This document shows positions 54,654 through 60,456 of a DNA stretch of 61,161 nucleotides, in pieces. The stretch covers positions 1 to 61,161 of IMG/VR virus record IMGVR_UViG_3300050343_000157. The stretch is one strand, 5' to 3'. Numbering within the stretch: position 1 is the first letter of the stretch; each line of letters starts with the position of its first letter. The DNA is from a virus. Under the pieces are notes generated by a model. That model was given only the letters and a program-made list of their open reading frames with translations, made no database searches and was not told the DNA's origin. Made by a program: the position numbers and the translations under genes.

Positions 54654-54872
54654 ATGAATAAATTTAAAGACTACAAACCTGAATTGATACAAGACAAACT
54701 ACAGCAATGTCTTGACTATGAAGCTAAATACGGTACAATACCACAAGTAACTGCAACGAAAAAATGGTGTCAAAGCTATGAATACAGAAAAAACGAGTGG
54801 CAATTCAGACAAAATGTAGCAAAATCAATTAATTATAATACTAACTACTTAAAACCTTATTACAATGAATAA
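54654..54872 (+). CDS. Small hypothetical protein, 72 aa
   Basis: Start ATG 54654 (a TTG two codons earlier is also in frame but lies in the promoter element). MNKFKDYKPELIQDKLQQCL, DYEAKYGTIPQVTATKKWCQ, KNEWQFRQNVAKSINYNTNY. Charged, aromatic-rich and globular by pattern. Overlaps the next gene by 8 bases. No family recognised. Confidence 0.55.
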   Translation: MNKFKDYKPELIQDKLQQCLDYEAKYGTIPQVTATKKWCQSYEYRKNEWQFRQNVAKSINYNTNYLKPYYNE

Positions 54873-54978
54873 TACAGAAGAATTAGAACGGTTGTTCGAA
54901 GAAAAGTTCGGTGAAGGATCACTAGAGTTTGCAATAGAGCAAGGTTTCGACAAAGATGAATTACTAAATAATATATAA
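54865..54978 (+). CDS. Small acidic protein, 37 aa
   Basis: MNNTEELERLFEEKFGEGSL, EFAIEQGFDKDELLNNI. Helical and acidic, a common composition for phage early micro-proteins. Overlaps the gene before and is one base from the next start. No function known. Confidence 0.5.
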   Translation: MNNTEELERLFEEKFGEGSLEFAIEQGFDKDELLNNI

Positions 54979-54979
54979 C

Positions 54980-55171
54980 ATGAGTAAAATGAAAGAATTA
55001 GACGATATTGCACAAGGTATTGCAGACGTCACTAAAGAATTAATGTATGATAGTGTTGATTGGCAACTATCAGAGTATGAAGCGGAGGGCGATAACTACA
55101 ATGCTATACATTCGCACGTCATGAACCTAGCAATAAGAAAACTATATGAACAAACGAAAGAGAAAGTTTAG
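54980..55171 (+). CDS. Small acidic helical protein, 63 aa
   Basis: MKELDDIAQGIADVTKELMY, DSVDWQLSEYEAEGDNYNAI, HSHVMNLAIRKLYEQTKEKV. Mostly amphipathic helix. Part of a chain of overlapping micro-genes between promoter elements 4 and 5. Confidence 0.55.
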   Translation: MSKMKELDDIAQGIADVTKELMYDSVDWQLSEYEAEGDNYNAIHSHVMNLAIRKLYEQTKEKV

Positions 55172-55274
55172 CCACCACAAATTACTGCAAGCACAAATAA
55201 TTGCAGCGGAACAACAGTATTGGGAACGATACAACTCAGGTATTCCACAATGGATACAAACTAAATACGATTAG
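55146..55274 (+). CDS. Small basic protein, 42 aa
   Basis: MNKRKRKFSHHKLLQAQIIA, AEQQYWERYNSGIPQWIQTK. Starts inside the preceding gene and ends YD-TAG inside promoter element copy 5, the same overlap of a gene's end with the element seen in copies 3 and 4. Unrecognised. Confidence 0.5.
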   Translation: MNKRKRKFSHHKLLQAQIIAAEQQYWERYNSGIPQWIQTKYD

Positions 55275-55289
55275 TATTGGATAATATAA
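55262..55289 (+). promoter_or_regulatory. Repeated early promoter-like element, copy 5
   Basis: ACAAAC-TAAATACGA, 8-bp spacer, GGATAATATAAATGTAAC. The stop TAG of the previous gene is in the spacer. 25 bases to the next ATG (55315). Confidence 0.75.
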
Positions 55290-55314
55290 ATGTAACAAAT
55301 AAAAAAATTAATAT

Positions 55315-55503
55315 ATGTATTGTAAATGCGGCGACAAAGTACACGAAGTACGAATCAAATTAGGATATAGAACTTGTATGCCTTGTTCAACAACCCAAAC
55401 CTATTCTTATGTACCTATAATAGCACATAAAACAGGTAACACAATACAGATAGTGAGTCAAGAAGTGAGCGATTCAGTTCACAGGGCTTGGCGAAGAAAG
55501 TAG
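55315..55503 (+). CDS. Small zinc-finger-like protein, 62 aa
   Basis: MYCKCGDKVHEVRIKLGYRT, CMPCSTTQTYSYVPIIAHKT, GNTIQIVSQEVSDSVHRAWR. C3-x-C5 and C21-x-x-C24 make a CxC...CxxC set able to bind zinc in a treble-clef-like knuckle. Such proteins act as transcription or translation regulators in phages. Its stop codon is the first triplet of the structured RNA segment that follows. Confidence 0.6.
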   Translation: MYCKCGDKVHEVRIKLGYRTCMPCSTTQTYSYVPIIAHKTGNTIQIVSQEVSDSVHRAWRRK

Positions 55504-55602
55504 CAGGACGAGTAGCTTAATTAGGCGCATGTGGCGACGACTGTCGACGGGCATATGTGATCATACGGAAGTGTATTGCGTACATAAGTGAATTGCCTGC
55601 TA
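55501..55602 (+). ncRNA. Structured RNA segment before the tRNA cluster
   Basis: TAGCAGG (55501-55507) pairs perfectly with CCTGCTA (55596-55602). Inside are short hairpins CGAC-GACT-GTCG (55535-55546), TATG-TGAT-CATA (55554-55565) and TGTA-TTGCG-TACA (55572-55584), plus a D-arm-like word TAGCTTAATTAGG near 55513. It does not fold as a normal tRNA (no T-loop), and no CDS is apparent. It could be a degraded tRNA, a leader for the tRNAs, or an independent small RNA. Confidence 0.35.
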
Positions 55603-55607
55603 CAACA

Positions 55608-55689
55608 GGGAGTGATATGGTAAGTGAGACTGTTCGCTTGATTGCGGTACACGACATCTCAAACGGCGGTTCGACTCCGCCCACTTCCA
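55608..55689 (+). ncRNA. tRNA-like element with non-canonical D/anticodon region
   Basis: The 3' end is a textbook tRNA half: T-arm GGCGG-TTCGACT-CCGCC (55665-55681), acceptor CACTTCC and discriminator A (55689), then CTAAA. The 5' partner is GGGAGTG (55608-55614; one G-T pair) or the perfect GGAAGTG at 55567-55573. Between them the sequence folds as extended hairpins (TGAGA pairs with TCTCA; or TAAGTGA with TCGCTTG) and shows no standard D-arm or seven-base anticodon loop, so no amino acid can be named. It is only 5 bases upstream of the initiator tRNA, so it is probably co-processed. Confidence 0.45.
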
Positions 55690-55694
55690 CTAAA

Positions 55695-55766
<72 letters not shown>

Positions 55767-55769
55767 CTA

Positions 55770-55925
55770 ATGAAATATCCAAATGCAACGAAACATTTTT
55801 ATGTGTCGATTCTGAAGAGTACAGTAAGAATTGGCGGGTATGTGCTAATACCTTTCGATATAATAGCGGCAACTATAGTATTGATAATCAGCGAGTTAAT
55901 CGGCGTGATTGAAGAAATGGTTTAA
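55770..55925 (+). CDS. Small single-pass membrane protein, 51 aa
   Basis: MKYPNATKHFYVSILKSTVR, then the membrane segment GGYVLIPFDIIAATIVLIIS (about residues 22-41), ending ELIGVIEEMV. Start is 3 bases after the tRNA discriminator A; the ATG is part of the CTAATG trailer. Not long enough to show a family. Could be a small early membrane-active protein. Confidence 0.6.
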   Translation: MKYPNATKHFYVSILKSTVRIGGYVLIPFDIIAATIVLIISELIGVIEEMV

Positions 55926-55932
55926 TACAAAC

Positions 55933-55960
55933 TAAATACGAATACAAACGGATAATATAA
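55933..55960 (+). promoter_or_regulatory. Repeated early promoter-like element, copy 6
   Basis: ACAAAC-TAAATACGA, 8-bp spacer, GGATAATATAAATGTAAAC. Lies between the membrane micro-protein and the 75-residue gene; 24 bases to ATG 55985. It is almost identical to copy 5, including bases downstream. Confidence 0.75.
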
Positions 55961-55984
55961 ATGTAAACTAAATAAAATTAAATT

Positions 55985-56212
55985 ATGAGCAAATCACTTT
56001 ACCAAAGATTATTTCCTGAATTAAAGAAAAATCTAAATGCAAACGCGAGGGAATATGCCACCGCTAAACAACTAAAATACAGACTAATGAGCCACACGGC
56101 GTGGTATCAATTAACTGTTGACGACGTTAGACAACTGCAAACGTGGGCAGACTTTTACGACAGATCAATTGATTCTGTGCTATACGGCGACAATATAATA
56201 ATTAAAGACTAA
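55985..56212 (+). CDS. Hypothetical early protein, 75 aa
   Basis: KSLYQRLFPELKKNLNANAR, EYATAKQLKYRLMSHTAWYQ, LTVDDVRQLQTWADFYDRSI. Helical and basic, with Trp/Tyr residues in the last third. The TAATG overlap with the next gene shows translational coupling. Unrecognised. Confidence 0.6.
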   Translation: MSKSLYQRLFPELKKNLNANAREYATAKQLKYRLMSHTAWYQLTVDDVRQLQTWADFYDRSIDSVLYGDNIIIKD

Positions 56213-56430
56213 TGAATGTTGATCACCTTAAAGAAACGAAAGAGCGAGCGGTCTGTAAAGTTTTTGCAAACTTATGCCACCTTGAAAATGAGATTAAAGA
56301 CTGTCAGGAAAACATAGATAACAAAACATTATCTAAAGTTGGTATCACTGTTGAAATGCACGAAAGTATTTTAAGCGGTTTATACAAACAAAAACAAGTA
56401 TGGTTATACTTATCATCCCTAATTAAATAA
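56212..56430 (+). CDS. Hypothetical early protein, 72 aa
   Basis: NVDHLKETKERAVCKVFANL, CHLENEIKDCQENIDNKTLS and a hydrophobic helical end LYKQKQVWLYLSSLIK. Predicted helical hairpin or coiled coil. One base before the next gene. No family recognised. Confidence 0.6.
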   Translation: MNVDHLKETKERAVCKVFANLCHLENEIKDCQENIDNKTLSKVGITVEMHESILSGLYKQKQVWLYLSSLIK

Positions 56431-56431
56431 T

Positions 56432-56905
56432 ATGAGTACTAGAAACGTAACAATGGTCGTAAATCGATCAGAAGCAAAACAATTTGAAGCAGGCTTCGCA
56501 GTTGATCCCGAAAAAGTTAAAGACGATAGCTATGTAAATATGTATATGCACCATGACGGTTATCCTTCGTGGCGTGGTGTCGAGCTAGCTAACTGGGTAA
56601 ACTACATGCAAAAAGATCAAGGTTTCAACAACTTTGGCGATGGATCAAGAATTGCAAGCCACTTAGTACACGACTTCCACTACAACAGTCAGTACTTATA
56701 TCCTAGTGTCACATCAATTGACCACCATTATACATGGATTATATGGGTTGGTAAGCCTGATGTATGGATAAGTTGTTGGGATAACTACTCTAATCAAAAT
56801 ATATTTGTTGGCAGTCCTAACACAATAATAGAAAAATACGCTGAACCCGGAATGGGCTATACGCAATGGAAAGAAGAGAAATTCACAGTATGTAAACAAT
56901 GTTAA
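56432..56905 (+). CDS. Conserved phage protein of unknown function, 157 aa
   Basis: STRNVTMVVNRSEAKQFEAG, YVNMYMHHDGYPSWRGVELA, LVHDFHYNSQYLYPS, YTWIIWVGKPDVWISCWDNY. The SRNVTM ... YMHHDGYPS.RG.EL pattern is one I have met in marine and cyanophage genomes without an assigned role. Rich in aromatic residues and His/Asp. Ends in KQC. It overlaps nothing and lies 1 base from its neighbours. Confidence 0.65.
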   Translation: MSTRNVTMVVNRSEAKQFEAGFAVDPEKVKDDSYVNMYMHHDGYPSWRGVELANWVNYMQKDQGFNNFGDGSRIASHLVHDFHYNSQYLYPSVTSIDHHYTWIIWVGKPDVWISCWDNYSNQNIFVGSPNTIIEKYAEPGMGYTQWKEEKFTVCKQC

Positions 56906-56906
56906 T

Positions 56907-57155
56907 ATGAAACAAAATAAATTACCTAAATGGTTTAATGGAACCGTATACGATCAAGGCGATAGTGTAACAAATCCATTCTCTGGCGAAAGCTACGAAC
57001 TTAATAACTTAGAATTAAGTATGTACGACTTTGTTATGGGGTGTGCAATGATAACCCCTGACACTTTAACTGATATAACAGTAAAAAACTGGCAAGACGG
57101 TTTGTCATGGTTTAGAACAAATAACCCTAAAGCCTATATGGTATTACTAGATTAA
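56907..57155 (+). CDS. Conserved phage protein of unknown function, 82 aa
   Basis: LPKWFNGTVYDQGDSVTNPF, SGESYELNNLELSMYDFVMG and WFRTNNPKAYMVLLD. The LPKWFNG.VY..G..V.NP.SGES.ELN..ELSMYDF core and the NPKAYMVLLD end are familiar from small marine-phage proteins. Often found next to the gene upstream here, so they probably form a pair. Function unknown. Confidence 0.65.
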   Translation: MKQNKLPKWFNGTVYDQGDSVTNPFSGESYELNNLELSMYDFVMGCAMITPDTLTDITVKNWQDGLSWFRTNNPKAYMVLLD

Positions 57156-57156
57156 T

Positions 57157-57543
57157 ATGGAAAAAATATATAAAGAAGACATGCACGATGTCACACCTGA
57201 AGAAGCAAAGACTTGGATATTAGATTATTACAACTCTAAAATAACAACCGATTATATGGGAACTAACACTTGTGACTATATTTTTGAATCTGTATATACT
57301 GCAGACTCTTATACGGTATATTGGGCTCACGCAAACGACGATTATGGTTTCAACCCTGAAAATGTTTATTACTATGCTACAGGTATGGTCGATGAGATTA
57401 TAGGTTGTGTTAAAGATGGTCTTGATATATTTATTGATGAAGAAATTTATGATGAATTATACATTGACGATTTACTTCATGAACAATATATAATAGTACA
57501 AGACAGAATTGAATCTGAAAAAGAATTAAACAATACAGACTAA
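57157..57543 (+). CDS. Acidic hypothetical protein, 128 aa
   Basis: YKEDMHDVTPEEAKTWILDY, NTCDYIFESVYTADSYTVYW, then DDYGFNPENVYYYATGMVDE and an acidic helical tail (DIFIDEEIYDELYIDDLLHE). Very acidic with many Tyr. It could be a DNA-mimic-like inhibitor, but this is speculation from charge only. Its stop TAA is the start of promoter element copy 7. Confidence 0.6.
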   Translation: MEKIYKEDMHDVTPEEAKTWILDYYNSKITTDYMGTNTCDYIFESVYTADSYTVYWAHANDDYGFNPENVYYYATGMVDEIIGCVKDGLDIFIDEEIYDELYIDDLLHEQYIIVQDRIESEKELNNTD

Positions 57544-57568
57544 ACACGATCAAACACGGATAATAATA
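57541..57568 (+). promoter_or_regulatory. Repeated early promoter-like element, copy 7
   Basis: ACAGAC-TAAACACGA, 8-bp spacer, GGATAATAATA. Its first TAA is the stop codon of the preceding gene, and only 4 bases separate it from ATG 57573. Precedes the 85-residue gene and, through it, DNA ligase. Confidence 0.65.
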
Positions 57569-57572
57569 ATAT

Positions 57573-57830
57573 ATGACAGACGACGAATACAAAATGCTAT
57601 ACCGCCGAATACGTACCGATTTATACAATGAGTTTATAAATCCTGAAACGGCAACTTACGGACTTGACGTCGTGCGACAACAGGACTCTAAATATTATAG
57701 TACAAATGATTTATTACTTGAAGAAATAGAAAGTTTAACTGGTGTAATGAAAGAGTACGAGGCTAACGAAGAGTACGAACAAGCTGCCCTAATTAAAAAA
57801 AGAATAGAAAAAATAAAAAAAGAATTATGA
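57573..57830 (+). CDS. UvrB/UvrC-motif-like helical protein, 85 aa
   Basis: DDEYKMLYRRIRTDLYNEFI, NPETATYGLDVVRQQDSKYY, then LLLEEIESLTGVMKEYEANE, EYEQAALIKKRIEKIKKEL. The C-terminal YEANEEYEQAALIKKRIEKI fits the short UvrB/UvrC (UVR) helical-hairpin motif (AxxxxxfExAAxxRDxI), here in a small stand-alone protein. Could mediate a protein contact with repair or regulatory factors. It overlaps the ligase start by 4 bases. Confidence 0.5.
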   Translation: MTDDEYKMLYRRIRTDLYNEFINPETATYGLDVVRQQDSKYYSTNDLLLEEIESLTGVMKEYEANEEYEQAALIKKRIEKIKKEL

Positions 57831-58690
57831 TAAAACCAATGCTCGCATACAAAGTAGACAAAAAACCTGTCGACTGGTCCGAGAAAGTATACATTCAACC
57901 TAAGCTTGACGGCATACGTTGTGTTATATATGTCGACGACAAAGAAAACATTAGATGTTTTTCACGTACAGGTAAAGAATTTCACAACCTTGAACACATT
58001 AAATTATCATTAAGAAAGTTTTTCTTTGATTGTGCTAATGTAGATGTTGTACTCGACGGTGAATTATACAACCATAAACTAAGAGATGACTTTGAAAAAA
58101 TTGTATCTCTAGTTAGAAAACAAAAACCAACACCTGAAGACAGACTTAATGCTCAACATCTTATACAGTTCCATTGCTATGACTACATAGAAACAGTGAT
58201 GAATCAACCGTATAGTTATAGAATGCATCAACTTATTGATGTTAATCAAGGTACATTGTATTCTGCTTGTGTTAAATATGTAGAAACTAATCTAGTTAAC
58301 TCTAAAGATGCCGCACAGTTAAGACATCAGTATAATCTAAATAACGGCTACGAAGGCTCTATATTGCGTCTAGACAAACCTTACGAACAAAAACGATCTT
58401 ATAACTTACAAAAGTTTAAAGACTTTAGCGACACCGAAGCTACTATTGTTGGTTACGAAATCGGTAAAGGTAAACGTGAAGGCACACTCGGTAAATTCTT
58501 AATGATGGACGACGACGGTAACAGATTCGGTTGTCCTCCCGGCAAAGGTTACAATTACAAAGACTTAGCTAACATACTGAATAACATCAGCGACTACATA
58601 GGCCAGAGAGCTACATTCACTTATTTCGAACGCACTAAAGCCGGTAGTTACAGACACCCACTATTTAAAACCATTAGAAATTATGAATAA
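57827..58690 (+). CDS. ATP-dependent DNA ligase
   Basis: 287 residues: adenylation plus OB domains, typical of minimal phage ligases. Motif I QPKLDGIR has the adenylated Lys K26. Motif III is VVLDGELYNH, motif IV GYEGSILRL and motif V NLQKFKDF with the second and third Lys. After residue about 195 the OB-fold includes EATIVGYEIGKGKREGTLGK and ATFTYFERTKAG (motif VI region). Seals nicks in phage DNA using ATP, unlike the host's NAD-dependent LigA. Cytosolic. Follows promoter element copy 7 through one small gene. Confidence 0.93.
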   Translation: MIKPMLAYKVDKKPVDWSEKVYIQPKLDGIRCVIYVDDKENIRCFSRTGKEFHNLEHIKLSLRKFFFDCANVDVVLDGELYNHKLRDDFEKIVSLVRKQKPTPEDRLNAQHLIQFHCYDYIETVMNQPYSYRMHQLIDVNQGTLYSACVKYVETNLVNSKDAAQLRHQYNLNNGYEGSILRLDKPYEQKRSYNLQKFKDFSDTEATIVGYEIGKGKREGTLGKFLMMDDDGNRFGCPPGKGYNYKDLANILNNISDYIGQRATFTYFERTKAGSYRHPLFKTIRNYE

Positions 58691-58796
58691 TCCTTGGACT
58701 AAAGCATACACACACCCAAACTTTTATAGGTTTTCTATAGAAGAAATAGATGAAATGTTAATATGTGAACTTGAAGAAATATACAATTATGAGTAA
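58683..58796 (+). CDS. Micro-protein, 37 aa
   Basis: MNNPWTKAYTHPNFYRFSIE, EIDEMLICELEEIYNYE. Overlaps the ligase stop by 8 bases and the next gene by 8 bases. A short hydrophilic N-terminus and an acidic amphipathic helix. Unrecognised. Confidence 0.45.
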   Translation: MNNPWTKAYTHPNFYRFSIEEIDEMLICELEEIYNYE

Positions 58797-58890
58797 AGTT
58801 ATATGGCAATTATACAACGAAAATATGATAAGCATAGAAGTTGCTAACATATTATTAGATACACACTATAATAGAGTTAATAAAGCATGA
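58789..58890 (+). CDS. Micro-protein, 33 aa
   Basis: MSKVIWQLYNENMISIEVAN, ILLDTHYNRVNKA. One predicted helix. Framed by overlaps at both ends (8 and 4 bases). Possible short regulatory peptide; no family. Confidence 0.4.
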   Translation: MSKVIWQLYNENMISIEVANILLDTHYNRVNKA

Positions 58891-59417
58891 ATATATTTTA
58901 TTTACACGACGACCCTCATTTAGCAGCGAGTTATGTTTATGACAAACACAAAGTTAAAATGATCTTAGAGAGCGCCCAAATGCTCTGTACGGCCCATCAT
59001 CATTATGCTGAAGAGCGAGATTATGATGCTTCTTATATACCATATAAAAAAGCACATTACAACCACCCTTCAAGTATATGGTGCCGTGAAACAAGTGCAC
59101 AGTACTATTGGTTATTTGAACACATGCTAGCACTCGGTAATGAGTACACTAAACGATATAACAAACGACATTTAAGTATTGAAAAATGTTTTGATGTATT
59201 GAAAAACTGTCCTGTAGGTATGCCACTTGGTAACAAGTTTGAGCAACCACCACAGTGTATGCCTGACGAGTTCAAACGGTCAAATGCTATACACGGGTAT
59301 TGGACGTATTACATAATAGAAAAAGCAAAAATAATAAATAAGAATGAAACAGCTTATAATTTTAACACTATTCCTCGGGGAGTTAGTGACCGCTACGGTT
59401 TACCATGCGGTAATTGA
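58887..59417 (+). CDS. Conserved phage protein, 176 aa, unknown function
   Basis: NIFYLHDDPHLAASYVYDKH, KVKMILESAQMLCTAHHHYA, HYNHPSSIWCRETSAQYYWL and LKNCPVGMPLGNKFEQPPQC. The IFYLH.DP..AA....DKH..KMILE.AQ.L.TAH pattern is a widespread phage family in my memory, sometimes loosely labelled as a nucleic-acid enzyme, but I know of no demonstrated activity. His/Asp/Cys-rich sites could bind metal. Its 3' end overlaps the next gene by 74 bases. Confidence 0.7.
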   Translation: MNIFYLHDDPHLAASYVYDKHKVKMILESAQMLCTAHHHYAEERDYDASYIPYKKAHYNHPSSIWCRETSAQYYWLFEHMLALGNEYTKRYNKRHLSIEKCFDVLKNCPVGMPLGNKFEQPPQCMPDEFKRSNAIHGYWTYYIIEKAKIINKNETAYNFNTIPRGVSDRYGLPCGN

Positions 59418-59694
59418 ACAGACAGACAGCACTCCATTCGTCACTGCCTCAATGAAACATATTAATCCTGATAACCCTGCTGGGCACAGATGGATTGCGG
59501 TTTCTCGAGACCTTGAAAAGTTGGGTTACACGTTTGGAGCGAGTGTCTGCATAGAAGGAATAAGTAGAGAATTTGATGGTGACTGGACCGTACAAGACAG
59601 AATGAATAAACGTTTTACTAAACGTATTGACTTTCTTGTTAACGTTGGCACTATGGGAAAATGGAATAACATTAAAATTGAATTAAATGAGTAA
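59344..59694 (+). CDS. Exported 3D/RlpA-like double-psi beta-barrel protein
   Basis: 116 residues. A signal peptide (KQLIILTLFLGELVTATVYH) is followed by a domain with ASMKHINPDNPAGHRWIAVS, GYTFGASVCIEGISREFDGD, WTVQDRMNKRFTKRIDFLVN. The G..V.IEG....DG.W.V.DRMN.R....ID pattern is that of 3D/RlpA-type double-psi barrels, which bind or cut cell-wall glycan. May act on peptidoglycan during infection or block superinfection. Encoded over the end of the preceding gene. Confidence 0.7.
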   Translation: MKQLIILTLFLGELVTATVYHAVIEQTDSTPFVTASMKHINPDNPAGHRWIAVSRDLEKLGYTFGASVCIEGISREFDGDWTVQDRMNKRFTKRIDFLVNVGTMGKWNNIKIELNE

Positions 59695-59800
59695 AACAAC
59701 AAAAAATGCAAAGCATTTAGTAAATGCAAATGTTTTTAACATTGCAAGCAAAGTAAAGAAATTTCAAAAGCCGAGAAGAGCGACGAAAGCTAATAAATAA
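59687..59800 (+). CDS. Micro-protein, 37 aa, basic
   Basis: MSKTTKNAKHLVNANVFNIA, SKVKKFQKPRRATKANK. Strongly basic. It overlaps the previous stop by 8 bases. May bind nucleic acid; unrecognised. Confidence 0.45.
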   Translation: MSKTTKNAKHLVNANVFNIASKVKKFQKPRRATKANK

Positions 59801-59817
59801 TAATTAGTAGTAAGCTA

Positions 59818-60456
59818 ATGTCACAAGATAGAAACTTAAAGTGGCTGAACGATAGGCAAGTTATATATTACCGTAACCCTATCTCAGACCTACCAACCGA
59901 ATCAACTAATCTATATGATTACTACGCGGAAGGTACGTTCCAATGCTACAATCTATTTCGCAGTAAAGCAAAGATAACCACATATAAATCATTAAAGTGG
60001 CATTTTTTAGTTTTATACTATTTAAATGCAGATGGCATCGAAGGAGATGATGTTTCACTTGATGATGATATGCGATCTATATTTAATTTTATTGCAGACA
60101 AAGAAAACGGTTTTGTTACATTCTTTATGAAACAAAAAATACTTGACAATATGATTGATGAAGTACTTGGCATTGGTGATACACCTCCTCGTAATCGAAT
60201 ACGTAAAGTAATATTCAAACACGGTACAGGTTTAACATTATCACAGAAGCTAAGCATAGTAGGTAAACTAATTGGTAAAGGTAAAAAAGTTTCAGAAGAT
60301 GATATATACCAATGTATGCTTGACCTCAATCACGAAAAGCAAAAGATAACAATAAGTAAACTAGCCAAGTTATTAAGTTGTACCACAAGAACAATACACA
60401 GAAATATGGGCAATCAATTGAAAACAGAAAAAGAACTACTTAATAATGAACTATGA
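59818..60456 (+). CDS. HTH-containing regulatory protein, 212 aa
   Basis: The N-terminal half (NLKWLNDRQVIYYRNPISDL, SLKWHFLVLYYLNADGIEGD) is unassigned. The C-terminal 35 residues (ITISKLAKLLSCTTRTIHRN) form a helix-turn-helix of the KLAKLLxxxxRTIxR type, followed by a short charged tail. The gene ends in an ATGA overlap with the sigma-like gene, so the two are translated together. It may be an anti-sigma, a co-regulator or a replication-initiation factor. Confidence 0.65.
   Translation: MSQDRNLKWLNDRQVIYYRNPISDLPTESTNLYDYYAEGTFQCYNLFRSKAKITTYKSLKWHFLVLYYLNADGIEGDDVSLDDDMRSIFNFIADKENGFVTFFMKQKILDNMIDEVLGIGDTPPRNRIRKVIFKHGTGLTLSQKLSIVGKLIGKGKKVSEDDIYQCMLDLNHEKQKITISKLAKLLSCTTRTIHRNMGNQLKTEKELLNNEL

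Noticed and set aside
55501-55689. tmRNA (ssrA)
   Set aside because: TGTCGACGGG near 55541 resembles the tmRNA 5' signature, but the acceptor strands do not line up with it, and there is no tag reading frame or pseudoknot series at the expected scale.
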